From Mangrovicoccus sp049603835 (GTDB lineage: Bacteria > Pseudomonadota > Alphaproteobacteria > Rhodobacterales > Rhodobacteraceae), in the NCBI GenBank assembly GCA_049603835.1, contig JBMYSZ010000009.1, forward strand, positions 60,521-124,520: a DNA stretch of 64,000 bases. The letters run 5' to 3'. A program made the translations under genes and the position numbers. Positions 43,556 through 52,813 of this stretch are shown one piece after another. A model generated the notes under the pieces. It did no database searches, was not told where the DNA came from, and saw nothing but the letters and a program-made list of their open reading frames with translations. Numbering within the stretch: the stretch's first letter is position 1; every line of letters begins with the position of its first letter.

Positions 43556-43708
43556 GCCTCAAAGTCATTGATCCCGTTTCCTCGCCGCTAACAAAATGGT
43601 GAAGCGCCGTATAGTGCAAACCCTCACCGAAAAGCCGAAATGACTTTTCACCGCTGCGGGTTTGAGCCATTTTGCAGCATAGTTTTCCCATAGGAGCACA
43701 GATCGCCG

Positions 43709-45109
43709 ATGCCCCGCCTTTCCTTTGCAGCCCTTGGTTTATTAGCTTGCTTGCCTGTGATCGCCGAGGCGGATGTGAGTTCGTCGCAACTGCCTGAAAT
43801 TTGGCAGGATCTGGCAGATCAGCGTGGGCACAAACTCGCTTTGACCCAGACCGATAGCGGCCTGTCGCTGGTGCTACGCCTTCCTACAGAAACCGGGCAT
43901 GTGATTTTGCGCGCCAAATCGATCCAATTGAAAGACCGAGCGGATGGGGCGGTCATTGTGCATCTGCCCGAAACCGCGGAATTGGATATCTTTCACCAAA
44001 GCCAAACTGCGCCCATCGGAACAGGTCGTATTTTGACCGAAAACGGCCAACTGATCGTGACCGAAAACGCGCAAGGCCTGACCCATTTATTTCAAATCGA
44101 TACTTTGCGATATTTGACCGAATTTATAGATGATCGCGACCCGGATTTGGTTATTCCTGCTGCTTTGACCCTCAATGCAATAAAGGGCGCGGCGCAACAA
44201 ATTCAGGGCAATAGCCGGTTCAAAGCGAATGCAGCCAACGCGGAATGGAGCATTCAGTCCCGCCCCGAAAATGGCACGGCTGGATCCTTTACGGGCCAAG
44301 CTGAGGCGCCAAAAATCCAAGCGAGTTTCGCCAATTCCAAAAACCTGGCTTTTTTGCAAAGCTTGCAAGTTGCAACCAGCGAAACAAATGCGGTTTTAAG
44401 CATCACGGAACGCGGTCAAAACACCAAAGCGAAAATTTCGGTCGGCAATTCAAATCTGGATATGAAAATTTCCGGGAAGGATCGGAAAGTCAGCTCTGCC
44501 GCCGAAGACACCGAAGTCTCGGTTAGTTCCAACCAAATTCCATTTCCCGTGAACCTGACTTTTGGCGAAATCAATTCGGCTTCGGTTCTGCCTGCCTATC
44601 CTACCAGCGCGCCTTTGCCCTTCACCAGCCAGCTCGCGGTCAGCGATTTATCCCTTGCGCCCGCAAATTGGCAAGTAATTGACCCTAATAGATATATCTC
44701 CCGCGACCCCGCCCAGTTGCAAGTTGCAATCACCGGCGAAGGCGTCGCGAGCAAAATGGCCGTGCCGGGGCCCTTTAGTCAGTTTGGCTTTGAGGCCACC
44801 CGTGCAAAAATCGAAGACTTCCAATTCGATTTCGCTGGAATGTCGCTTTCAGCGGATGGAAGCCTTCGGTTTGTGCCACATCAGCGGATCCCGCAGCCTC
44901 CGACTGGAAAGCTGATTTTGGATGTTCAGGGCCTGCCGCAATTCTTAAATGCCATTGCAGCGGCGGGTTTAGTGCCTCAATCGCAGCTGACATTGCTGCA
45001 ATTCGGCTTGTCCAGCTTTCTTGAACAAACCCGTGATGGCGGTTTGCGGGCGGTATTTGCCTTTGGTGAAGGCGGGAGCATGCGCCTGAATGGTATGCCG
45101 CTTCGCTAA
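43709..45109 (+). CDS. DUF2125 domain protein
   Basis: A 466-residue secreted protein (signal MPRLSFAALGLLACLPVIAEA). It is rich in beta structure with repeated AsmA-like strands and ends in the DUF2125 pattern (GQ/GSMRLNGMPLR). Position just before pmbA is usual in Rhodobacterales. Function unknown; an envelope lipid or outer-membrane role is a guess. Its coding sequence contains two copies of TTGCAA-N-TTGCAA (44363-44375 and 44717-44729), each encoding L-Q-V-A. Confidence 0.7.
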   Translation: MPRLSFAALGLLACLPVIAEADVSSSQLPEIWQDLADQRGHKLALTQTDSGLSLVLRLPTETGHVILRAKSIQLKDRADGAVIVHLPETAELDIFHQSQTAPIGTGRILTENGQLIVTENAQGLTHLFQIDTLRYLTEFIDDRDPDLVIPAALTLNAIKGAAQQIQGNSRFKANAANAEWSIQSRPENGTAGSFTGQAEAPKIQASFANSKNLAFLQSLQVATSETNAVLSITERGQNTKAKISVGNSNLDMKISGKDRKVSSAAEDTEVSVSSNQIPFPVNLTFGEINSASVLPAYPTSAPLPFTSQLAVSDLSLAPANWQVIDPNRYISRDPAQLQVAITGEGVASKMAVPGPFSQFGFEATRAKIEDFQFDFAGMSLSADGSLRFVPHQRIPQPPTGKLILDVQGLPQFLNAIAAAGLVPQSQLTLLQFGLSSFLEQTRDGGLRAVFAFGEGGSMRLNGMPLR

Positions 45110-45250
45110 CCCATTGCGCGAAACCCTCGGTTTACGTCCTAACTGCCTTTAGCTGGTCTCCAAAGGCTTTAACGCCCCACAATTACAGACAGACTTGCAC
45201 TTGCCCGCCCCGCGGCCTAGGCCAAGGATCATAAAGATAAAGGAGACCGC

Positions 45251-46597
45251 ATGGCCCATGATCTGCCCAGCCTCGCCGAAGACATCCTAACCGCCGCGCG
45301 CCAAGCCGGAGCTGATGCGGCAGATGCTTTGGTCAGCCAAGCCACCTCGGTCAATATCACCATCCAGTCACGGAAATTGGAGCAGGCGGAACGCTCTGAA
45401 GGGGTGGATTTGGGGCTACGGGTCATGGTTGGGCAGCGCCAGGCTTGTGTGTCTGTGTCGGATACCAATGCGTCGACGATCCAGATGATGGCTGAACGTG
45501 CTGTCGCTATGGCCAAAGATGCCCCCGAAGATGCAACTATTGGTCTCGCCGAGCCGGGGCAATTAGCGCAAAGCTGGGATCTGGCCGCTTTGGATCTGGC
45601 CGAGGCCGGGGCAGAGATTGACCCCGCACAGCTAGAACAAGATGCCCGCGCCGCTGAGGACGCGGCTTTCGCAGTCGAGGGCATTTCTCAGGTGGAAAGC
45701 GCGGGCGCGAGTTTTTCCCAACGTGCCATGCATTTGGCGGCGACAAACGGATTTTCCGGCGGTTATTCGAAAACCGATCACAGCCTGTATTGCGTCGCGA
45801 TCACAGGCAGCGGCACCGAGATGGAGCGGGATTATTTCGGCGATAGCCGCACCTATCGCAGCGCGCTTTTATCCGCCGAAGAAATTGGCACCACCGCCGC
45901 CGAACGGACTTTGGCCCGTGCGGGGGCTCGCAAACCACCCACCGGGACTTTTCCGGTCTTTTATGATGAGCGCGTGTCTTCAAGCCTTATGATGCATTTG
46001 CTAAGCGCGATCAATGGCGCTGCGATCGCGCGCGGCTCGTCTTGGCTTCGCGATGCATTGGAAAGCCAGGTATTGCCGGAAAGCCTGTCTTTGATCGAAG
46101 ATCCGCATCGGCCGCAAATCGCTGGCAGCCGTCCATTCGATGCCGAAGGCCTGCCGACGCAAAAACGCGCGATTATCGATAAGGGTGTGCTGACCAGCTG
46201 GACTTTGGATCTAGGCACTGGGCGCAAATTGGGAATGGCTTCGACCGCGAATGCAGTGCGCAGCGCCTCGGCCCCACCGCATCCATCCGTGGGCAATGTG
46301 GAACTGACTGGCCCAAACCATGCCCGCGATGATTTGCTGGCCCAAATGGGCACTGGGCTTTTGGTGACCTCGCTCATGGGATCGACGATCAACCCCACCA
46401 CCGGCGATTATTCTCGGGGTGCGGCCGGGCTTTGGGTTGAAAATGGTGTGCCGCAATATCCGGTCAATGAATGCACCATCGCTGGCAATTTGCGCGATAT
46501 GCTGATGCGGATCATCCCCGCTGATGATGCGCGCGGCCATCTAAGCCGGGTGGTGCCGTCGATCTTGATCGAGGATATGATCATTGCCGGGGCATGA
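45251..46597 (+). CDS. pmbA: TldE/PmbA metalloprotease-family protein
   Basis: A 448-residue member of the TldD/PmbA family. It lacks the HExxxH zinc motif found in TldD, so it is the TldE/PmbA partner; the two form a heterodimer that matures microcin B17 and degrades CcdA in E. coli. Visible motifs are RKLEQAERSEGVDLGLRVMVG, GTFPVFYDERVSSSLM and the C-terminal VNECTIAGNLRDMLMRI. tldD is not in the window. Its stop overlaps the start of the IMPase-family gene by 14 bp. Confidence 0.93.
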   Translation: MAHDLPSLAEDILTAARQAGADAADALVSQATSVNITIQSRKLEQAERSEGVDLGLRVMVGQRQACVSVSDTNASTIQMMAERAVAMAKDAPEDATIGLAEPGQLAQSWDLAALDLAEAGAEIDPAQLEQDARAAEDAAFAVEGISQVESAGASFSQRAMHLAATNGFSGGYSKTDHSLYCVAITGSGTEMERDYFGDSRTYRSALLSAEEIGTTAAERTLARAGARKPPTGTFPVFYDERVSSSLMMHLLSAINGAAIARGSSWLRDALESQVLPESLSLIEDPHRPQIAGSRPFDAEGLPTQKRAIIDKGVLTSWTLDLGTGRKLGMASTANAVRSASAPPHPSVGNVELTGPNHARDDLLAQMGTGLLVTSLMGSTINPTTGDYSRGAAGLWVENGVPQYPVNECTIAGNLRDMLMRIIPADDARGHLSRVVPSILIEDMIIAGA

Positions 46598-47366
46598 CGA
46601 TCTATCGCTGATCCTTGACGCCGCCAAATCCGCTGGGAAAATCGCCGCGCGGCACTGGCATAATGGTGCGGAAAGCTGGGAAAAGCCCGGCGGGGCCGGT
46701 CCGCTCACCGAAGCGGATCTAGAGGTGGATGCCTTCCTTCTGGCGCATTTGCAGGAGGCTCGGCCCAGCTATGGCTGGCTTAGCGAAGAAACCACCGATA
46801 ATGATGCCCGCCGCGGAAAAAAGGCGGTGTTCATTGTCGATCCCATCGATGGCACCCGCTCTTTTGCCAATGGGGAAAAAACCTGGGCGATTTCCATTGC
46901 AGTTGTGGTGGATGGGGCGCCGGTCGCGGGGGTGGTGCATATGCCATTGCGCGACAAAACTTATACAGCCCTTCATGGCCAAGGCGCTTTTCTGAATGGT
47001 CAGCCGATTTCGGCCGCTGCGACACCGCGCGCTGAAGGGGGTAAAATCCTCGCCGCGCGCCCGACCCTGTCGCATCATCATTGGCCCGGCGGCCTGCCGC
47101 CCATGGCGCGCTATTTCCGCAGTTCTTTGGCCTATCGGCTTTGCCTGGTTGCCGAGGGGCGTTTTGATGCAATGGCCACTTTCCGCCCCACCTGGGAATG
47201 GGATATCGCCGCAGGCTGCCTGATTGCGACAGAGGCAGGCGCCATAGTCAGCGATGGCCAAGGCGGCCCGATCAGCTTTAACCGCTTGCCGCCGCAGGCC
47301 AAAGGCACGCTTGTGGCCACGCCGAAAGTGCATAGCGCCTTGCTAAAGCTCCGCAAAACAGCATAA
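46584..47366 (+). CDS. Inositol monophosphatase family / 3'(2'),5'-bisphosphate nucleotidase-like
   Basis: A 260-residue lithium-sensitive phosphatase fold. Metal-binding motifs: GPLTEADLEVDAFL, the DPIDGTRSF signature and WEWDIAAG near the C terminus. CysQ (removing phosphate from PAP) is a reasonable guess, inositol or histidinol phosphatase are alternatives. The start is TTG at 46584 with GAGGA 8 nt upstream; a nearby ATG is out of frame. Belongs to the pmbA-to-lpxK run. Confidence 0.85.
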   Translation: MPGHDDLSLILDAAKSAGKIAARHWHNGAESWEKPGGAGPLTEADLEVDAFLLAHLQEARPSYGWLSEETTDNDARRGKKAVFIVDPIDGTRSFANGEKTWAISIAVVVDGAPVAGVVHMPLRDKTYTALHGQGAFLNGQPISAAATPRAEGGKILAARPTLSHHHWPGGLPPMARYFRSSLAYRLCLVAEGRFDAMATFRPTWEWDIAAGCLIATEAGAIVSDGQGGPISFNRLPPQAKGTLVATPKVHSALLKLRKTA

Positions 47367-47476
47367 GCACAGAAAATTCGCGCAAGGATCGTGCCATAGC
47401 ATCGCGTTATTGCTAGGTTTGGTTGACCCTATTGGGGCGATACAGCAAATACGGGCCAGTCACGACGGAGGATCCG

Positions 47477-47719
47477 ATGACCCAAAGACTTCACCTCGTA
47501 TTTGGCGGCGAATTGATCGACCCGCAGAAAACCGCCTTCAAAGATGTCGACAATATCGATATTGTGGGCATTTTCCCAAATTACCAAGCGGCTTATGACG
47601 CCTGGAAAGCTGCGGCGCAGCGCACTGTGGATGATGCACATACCCGCTATTTCATTGCCCATCTGCATCGTCTGCGCGATGAAGAAAGCCAGGTCTCTTC
47701 GACCGAAGAACTCAACTAA
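47477..47719 (+). CDS. DUF4170 domain protein
   Basis: An 80-residue soluble protein from the ATG at 47477 (GGAGG, 5 nt spacing). MTQRLHLVFGGELIDPQKTAFKDVDNIDIVGIFPNYQAAYDAWKA and HTRYFIAHLHRLRDEE are the DUF4170 pattern, nearly restricted to alphaproteobacteria and often beside waaA. The waaA start follows 18 bp later. Function unknown. Confidence 0.88.
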   Translation: MTQRLHLVFGGELIDPQKTAFKDVDNIDIVGIFPNYQAAYDAWKAAAQRTVDDAHTRYFIAHLHRLRDEESQVSSTEELN

Positions 47720-47737
47720 TCGCCTCTGCCAAAGCCC

Positions 47738-49069
47738 GTGCCCAGACCTTTCGCGCTTCTTGCCTATTTGGCCTTTTCCGCCCGCGCAGAGGGTTGGGCC
47801 CGGCGCAAATTGAAAAAACGCCTCGCCGAAGGCAAAGAAGATCCGATCCGCTTGCCTGAGCGGCGCGGCATCGCCTCTTTGCCACGTCCCAAGGGGCGTT
47901 TGATTTGGTTTCACGCGGCCTCGGTGGGCGAAAGTCTTAGCTTGCTGGAGCTGTTCCGGCGCTTATCGCTGGATGATCCCGATCTGCAGTTCTTGCTGAC
48001 CACTGGCACGGTAAGTTCGGCGCAGATCCTAGAGGCACGGCTGCCCGATCAATGCCGCCACCAATATGTGCCGCTGGATTGCCGTAAATTCGTGCGCAGT
48101 TTTTACGATCATTGGCAGCCGGATCTGGCGATTTGGACCGAGTCCGAGCTTTGGCCTAGCCTGCTCTGCGAAGCCCATAGCCGCAAAATCCCGATGCTAT
48201 TGATCAATGCGCGCATGTCGGAACAAAGCGCGCGGGCCTGGCGTTGGCTGCGTCACACCGCAAGAGAGCTGATGCAGCTTTTCACAGCAGTTCAGGCCCA
48301 AGACGAAACAACCGCCGCCGTGTTGGCGCAGTTAGGCGTGGCCAAGGACCGGCTAGAGGTCGTCGGCACTTTGAAAGAGGGCACACCCGCCCTGCCCTGT
48401 GATGCCGCCGAGCTGCAAGAGTTGTCCAGCCATATTTCGGGCCGCCCGGTTTGGTGCGCCGCCTCGACCCATCAAGGGGAAGAAGCGCAGGTTCTAGAGG
48501 CCCATCGCGCCGTGCTGCGCAATTTCCATCGCAGCTTGCTGATCTTGGTGCCGCGCCATCCCGATCGCGGCGCGGAATTGCTCAAAACCCTGCGAAGTGA
48601 TGGTTGGAAAGTCTGCACCAGATCCGAACATCGCCGCCCCGATAGCGATTGCCAGATCTTTCTTGCCGACAGTCTGGGCGAAATGGGGCTTTGGTATCGT
48701 TTGGCACCGATCAGCTTTGTGGGCGGCTCCTTGATGCCCATCGGCGGCCATAATCCATTTGAGCCGGCCGCTTTGGGCTCGGCCGTGATCACCGGCCCGC
48801 ATACAGCGAATTTCCGCGATATTTTTACACGCTTGGATGCGGCGGGGGCGTCGGTCACCGTGGAAAGCGGTGCCGGGCTTGGGGAAACTGTTATCGATCT
48901 GATGAAACCGGATCGGCGCGCGCCAATGGCTCTGGCGGCCTGGGAGGTCGCTTCGCGCGGCGCTGATGTCACTGACCGGGTGATGCGCTTGATCCAAGAT
49001 CATTTGCCGAAATCCACCGATGACCCCGATAACGCGTCACATCCCACGCCACAAAGAGCCCAGGCATGA
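47738..49069 (+). CDS. waaA: 3-deoxy-D-manno-octulosonic acid (Kdo) transferase
   Basis: A 443-residue GT-B glycosyltransferase of the inner membrane face, which adds Kdo to lipid IVA. LIWFHAASVGESLSLLEL and LTTGTVSSAQIL are typical, as are WTESELWPSLLCEA and, in the nucleotide-binding half, AASTHQGEE, PRHPDRG, and FVGGSLMPIGGHNPFEPAALG. The start is GTG. The 3' end overlaps lpxK (ATGA), making one lipid A unit. Whether it adds one or two Kdo residues cannot be read. Confidence 0.95.
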   Translation: MPRPFALLAYLAFSARAEGWARRKLKKRLAEGKEDPIRLPERRGIASLPRPKGRLIWFHAASVGESLSLLELFRRLSLDDPDLQFLLTTGTVSSAQILEARLPDQCRHQYVPLDCRKFVRSFYDHWQPDLAIWTESELWPSLLCEAHSRKIPMLLINARMSEQSARAWRWLRHTARELMQLFTAVQAQDETTAAVLAQLGVAKDRLEVVGTLKEGTPALPCDAAELQELSSHISGRPVWCAASTHQGEEAQVLEAHRAVLRNFHRSLLILVPRHPDRGAELLKTLRSDGWKVCTRSEHRRPDSDCQIFLADSLGEMGLWYRLAPISFVGGSLMPIGGHNPFEPAALGSAVITGPHTANFRDIFTRLDAAGASVTVESGAGLGETVIDLMKPDRRAPMALAAWEVASRGADVTDRVMRLIQDHLPKSTDDPDNASHPTPQRAQA

Positions 49070-50058
49070 CAGCGCCCAAATTCTGGGACCGGCCTCGCAC
49101 TGCGCCTGGTTTCACAAGCCGAGCATTATCGCCTCTGGGCTGGATCTATGGCCAAGCCACCGCGCGGCGCATGGCCCGCTCTGCCGAGCTTCGCCCCCCA
49201 TGCCCAGTGATCTGCGTGGGCAATTTGCATGCAGGCGGCACCGGAAAAACGCCGACAGTAATGGCGGTGCTGCAAGAGCTTTCGGCGCGCGGCAAACGCC
49301 CATTTGTGATCTCGCGCGGCTATGGCGGCAGCCTAGAAGGCCCGCATCTGGTCCGGCCCGAGGATCTCGCCACCCAGGTGGGGGATGAGCCGCTGCTGCT
49401 AAGCGCTTTTGCCCCGGTGGTGATCGGCAAGGATCGCGCAGCGGCGGCAAAGCTGGCCCTAGACCATGGCGCCGATATTTTGGTCATGGATGACGGGTTT
49501 CAGAATCCCAGCCTGGCCAAGGATCTGTCTTTGGTGGTTGTTGACGCCGCCAAAGGCTTTGGCAATGGCCGCTGCCTGCCAGCCGGGCCGCTGCGCGAAG
49601 CGGTGAGCCCAGGCCTGGCCCGGGCCGATCTACTGGTGTCTTTGGGCGACGGCCAGGCGCAATCGCAGCTTGACCAAAACTGGGGGCCAGAGATCAAGGA
49701 TCTGCCCCGGCTCTGCGCCAGTCTTGAACCGCTTCAGATGGGTTATGATTGGACCGGCACCCGCGCTTTGGCTTTTGCCGGTATTGGGCGACCCGAAAAG
49801 TTTTTCGCCACATTGCGCAGCCTGAATGTGGAGCTTGTGCAAACCGTGGCCCTAGGCGATCACCAACCGATCAATGACACGCTTTTCGCCCGGCTCAAAC
49901 GCGAAGCCGCCGATCAAGGCGCGCAGCTTGTCACCACCGAAAAGGACGCAACCCGCCTCAGCCCATCGGCGCGGCGGGAAATCCTGGTGCTGCCAGTGCG
50001 CCTGGTATCTGAGGATTGGACCCCGCTTACCCAGGCGCTTGACCAGCTTTTGCCTTAG
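49066..50058 (+). CDS. lpxK: Tetraacyldisaccharide 4'-kinase
   Basis: A 330-residue kinase that phosphorylates the 4' position of the lipid A disaccharide at the inner membrane. The P-loop is GGTGKT (residues 57-62, in VGNLHAGGTGKTPTV), followed by ISRGYGGSLEGP and MDDGFQNPSL, the LpxK-specific motifs. It overlaps waaA by 4 bp upstream and its end overlaps the convergent dsbA-like gene by 4 bp. Confidence 0.95.
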   Translation: MTAPKFWDRPRTAPGFTSRALSPLGWIYGQATARRMARSAELRPPCPVICVGNLHAGGTGKTPTVMAVLQELSARGKRPFVISRGYGGSLEGPHLVRPEDLATQVGDEPLLLSAFAPVVIGKDRAAAAKLALDHGADILVMDDGFQNPSLAKDLSLVVVDAAKGFGNGRCLPAGPLREAVSPGLARADLLVSLGDGQAQSQLDQNWGPEIKDLPRLCASLEPLQMGYDWTGTRALAFAGIGRPEKFFATLRSLNVELVQTVALGDHQPINDTLFARLKREAADQGAQLVTTEKDATRLSPSARREILVLPVRLVSEDWTPLTQALDQLLP

Positions 50059-50666
50059 CCTGCCAGCTTGCGATCCAAAATCGCCTTCAGGTCTTCATAA
50101 GGCTTGTTAGACACTTTTTCACCGTCAATGACGAAACTCGGCGTGGCGGTAATTTCATCCGTTTTCGCGTTTTCTTGGAACCAGCCAACCAAAGCGCGGG
50201 CATTGCCCTCATCGGTCAAACAAGCATTCAACTGATCATCGGTCAGACCCGCGACCCGGCCATAACGACGCAGATTATCAGCCGTTGCCGCCATGTCTTT
50301 CGGCACAAACCAGCTCTTAAACTCAGAGAAAATCTGGCTTGAAATGCCAAAGAATTTCTCTTCGCCACCGCAGCGCGCCACGATGCTGGCCCAAAGCCCC
50401 ACGCGATCGAAATAGACCTCGCGATAGATGAATTTCACCTTGCCGGTATCGATATAATCCTCGCGCAATCGAGGAAACACATCCTTATGGAAATTGGCGC
50501 AATGGGGGCAGGTAAAGCTGGCATATTCGATCATGGTGATCGGCGCATCATCGGAGCCGAGGGTCATTTCGATGACCTCTGGCGCGGGGCTGTCTTCGGC
50601 CAAAGCCGGAGCGGAGATCATAGCCAAAGCGGAAAGGGTGGACAGGAAGACTCTGCGATCGATCAT
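50055..50666 (-). CDS. DsbA family thiol:disulfide oxidoreductase
   Basis: A 203-residue periplasmic protein. Signal peptide ends ALA at about residue 23. Active site CPHC at Cys53-Cys56 (YASFTCPHCANFH) and the cis-proline loop TATPSFVI are intact, with the helical insert between. It is of the BdbD/Com1-like DsbA group and could oxidise envelope proteins. The dciA-like gene lies 7 bp upstream on the same strand. Confidence 0.92.
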   Translation of the reverse strand: MIDRRVFLSTLSALAMISAPALAEDSPAPEVIEMTLGSDDAPITMIEYASFTCPHCANFHKDVFPRLREDYIDTGKVKFIYREVYFDRVGLWASIVARCGGEEKFFGISSQIFSEFKSWFVPKDMAATADNLRRYGRVAGLTDDQLNACLTDEGNARALVGWFQENAKTDEITATPSFVIDGEKVSNKPYEDLKAILDRKLAG

Positions 50667-50673
50667 CGGTCTC

Positions 50674-51183
50674 TCATTTTTCAGAAGGAAGTATATGCGC
50701 CCCTAATCGAGCAAGCGCCTCGCGCAAGCCAGGATCAGACACGGTTGCAACAGCCTGGCGAGAGACTTCGGTGATCTCTGGCTCAGCGGGTTTGGGTTTC
50801 GGGGCAAAGGCGGCCTGCGCCTCCGCAAAGCCTGGCGCATGGGCCGAGCTTTGAGTGTATTTCAGTCGCGAAATCGCCGTATAGCCATAGCAGGCATTGA
50901 CCCTTTCGCGGATCAGCGGTTCTTGGGCTTTGACCAGCGGTGCCGCCGCGCCGCGCACCAAAAGCGTCAGCGTCGCACCAAAGCCGCCTTTTCGCTTATA
51001 GGTGACACTGACCGGGCTACAGATATTGGCCAGCTCCGGCCCCACCACCTCGGACCAATGGGTCAAAAGCCGCTCCATCGCAAATCCGCGCGAGGCGCTG
51101 GCTTTCTTGATACGGTCTTCCACCAGACGGCCAGCGGCCTGAAAGCCACGCTTTCCGCGTTTATATTTGGGGGGCGACTGCAT
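50674..51183 (-). CDS. DciA family protein (DUF721)
   Basis: A 169-residue basic protein. The DciA domain is visible in the first 100 residues: LVEDRIKKASASRGFAMERLLTHWSEVVGPELA and LVRGAAAPLVKAQEPLIRERVNACYGYTAISRLKY. DciA is the ancestral loader of the replicative helicase DnaB in bacteria that lack DnaC/DnaI. The C-terminal ~65 residues are proline/lysine-rich and probably disordered. Divergent from mutY. Confidence 0.85.
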   Translation of the reverse strand: MQSPPKYKRGKRGFQAAGRLVEDRIKKASASRGFAMERLLTHWSEVVGPELANICSPVSVTYKRKGGFGATLTLLVRGAAAPLVKAQEPLIRERVNACYGYTAISRLKYTQSSAHAPGFAEAQAAFAPKPKPAEPEITEVSRQAVATVSDPGLREALARLGAHILPSEK

Positions 51184-51268
51184 TGCTCTGGTCCAATCGG
51201 TTTCAGCCCCTAGATTAGCCTGTCTGAGCCCAAGCGCCAGGGCTAAGGCGACAGAAAGGGAATAACTC

Positions 51269-52363
51269 TTGTGTGAAACTGCTGAAAAAGCCGCTGTTTC
51301 TGCCCAGACGCTTTTGGCCTGGTATGACCGTCACGGGCGCGATCTGCCTTGGCGGGTCCGGCCCCAAGCCCGCGCAGAGGGGGTGATAGCAGATCCCTAT
51401 CGCATTTGGTTATCCGAGGTGATGTTGCAGCAAACCACTGTGGCAGCGGTGAAATCTTATTTCCTGAACTTCACGACCCAATGGCCTTGCATCCATGATC
51501 TGGCAGAGGCCGAGGATGGGGATGTGATGGCCGCTTGGGCTGGGCTTGGCTATTATGCGCGGGCGCGGAATTTGCTGAAATGCGCGCGAATAGTCAGCCG
51601 CGATCTTGGCGGTGACTTTCCCCGTGACCGAGCGGGGCTGCAAGCTTTGCCGGGGATCGGGCCATATACTTCGGCGGCCATTGCGGCGATTGCCTATGAT
51701 GCGCCCGAAACCGTGGTCGATGGCAATGTCGAACGGGTTATGGCACGGCTGCATGCTGTGGAAACACCCCTGCCGGAGGCCAAGGGCGCTCTGACCGAGC
51801 TGGCCAGCCAACTGACCCCCAAACAGCGCGCTGGCGATTACGCCCAGGCGGTGATGGATCTGGGGGCGACGATCTGCACGCCGCGTAATCCCGCCTGTGG
51901 CATTTGTCCCTGGCGCGATCCCTGCTCCGCGCGCAAATCTGGACTGGCCGCCGATCTGCCGCGTAAATCCCCGAAAGCCGTCAAACCCACCCGTTTCGGC
52001 GTCATGTATCTGGGGCAGCGCGCTGATGGCGCGATTTTGCTGGAGCGGCGGCCAGATAAGGGGCTGCTTGGGGGGATGTTGGGATGGCCGGGCAGTGATT
52101 GGGTCGAAGGTGCCGCGCCAGAAACGGCCCCGCCGGTCACGGCCGATTGGCAAGAGTTGCCGGGCGAAGTCCGTCACACATTCACCCATTTCCATCTACG
52201 GGCGAAAATACAAGTGGCACGGCTGCCGCAATCAGCGCAGCCTCAAACCGGTCAGTTCATAGAATGGGCAGAATTTTCAGCAGATGACCTGCCAACTGTG
52301 ATGCGCAAAGCCTATCGGCTTTGGCATAAAAGCGATGCTTTTGAGGAACCAGCCAAGTCCTGA
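51269..52363 (+). CDS. mutY: A/G-specific adenine glycosylase
   Basis: A 364-residue MutY that removes adenine mispaired with 8-oxoguanine. The catalytic Glu50 is in WLSEVMLQQTTVAAV and Asp151 in VVDGNVERV; the [4Fe-4S] cysteines are C203, C210, C213 and C219 (C-x6-C-x2-C-x5-C). A C-terminal NUDIX-like domain (about 235-355) reads 8-oxoguanine. The start is TTG at 51269 with AGGGA upstream; no in-frame ATG lies before the conserved region. Confidence 0.95.
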   Translation: MCETAEKAAVSAQTLLAWYDRHGRDLPWRVRPQARAEGVIADPYRIWLSEVMLQQTTVAAVKSYFLNFTTQWPCIHDLAEAEDGDVMAAWAGLGYYARARNLLKCARIVSRDLGGDFPRDRAGLQALPGIGPYTSAAIAAIAYDAPETVVDGNVERVMARLHAVETPLPEAKGALTELASQLTPKQRAGDYAQAVMDLGATICTPRNPACGICPWRDPCSARKSGLAADLPRKSPKAVKPTRFGVMYLGQRADGAILLERRPDKGLLGGMLGWPGSDWVEGAAPETAPPVTADWQELPGEVRHTFTHFHLRAKIQVARLPQSAQPQTGQFIEWAEFSADDLPTVMRKAYRLWHKSDAFEEPAKS

Positions 52364-52393
52364 TCCCTCAAGAACCCAGAGCGAAGCCCGGTC

Positions 52394-52561
52394 TTATTTA
52401 AAGCTGCGATAGGCTGCGATGCCCGCAACCGCAACAACCGCCAGCGCGACCAAAGCATAGTGATCCACCAGGAAATGCAGCGCCTGAGGGCTGGCACCAT
52501 GGCCGCTATGAGCCAAAGCCGCAGTCGGCAGAGCAAAAAAAGCAGGAATCGCGAAGCGCAT
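52394..52561 (-). CDS. Small secreted/membrane protein (55 residues)
   Basis: A short gene: GGAG lies 7 nt before the ATG, then MRFAIPAFFALPTAALAHSG (signal-like), a His-rich stretch AHSGHGASPQALHF and one membrane helix (YALVALAVVAVAGIAAYRSF). A periplasmic His-x-x-His segment before a membrane anchor could bind copper or another metal, but this is speculation. It converges on mutY with a 30-bp gap. Confidence 0.6.
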   Translation of the reverse strand: MRFAIPAFFALPTAALAHSGHGASPQALHFLVDHYALVALAVVAVAGIAAYRSFK

Positions 52562-52813
52562 GGGTCGTCTCCAAAGCCGTGTTTATATGTTGTTCAAAAC
52601 TGCCCCTAGCATGAGGATCATCCGGGCAACAGTGGCATTTATGCGACCAAATCTGCCAAGTTTGCAATTCCACCCTTAGACGCGCTGAATGCTTAAAGCT
52701 TAGGCTCTGGCCAAGCGCCGCAAAGCCATTTGACCCAATAGCCGCGGTAAAAAGTGACTTCTGGGCGCCGGTTTCGGCTTTTTCCTCGGCGCTGCCCGGC
52801 CTATGTCACGCAT

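Noticed and set aside
46719..47333. 204-codon minus-strand frame opposite the IMPase-family gene
   Set aside because: The plus-strand gene carries the intact phosphatase motifs; this frame has none.
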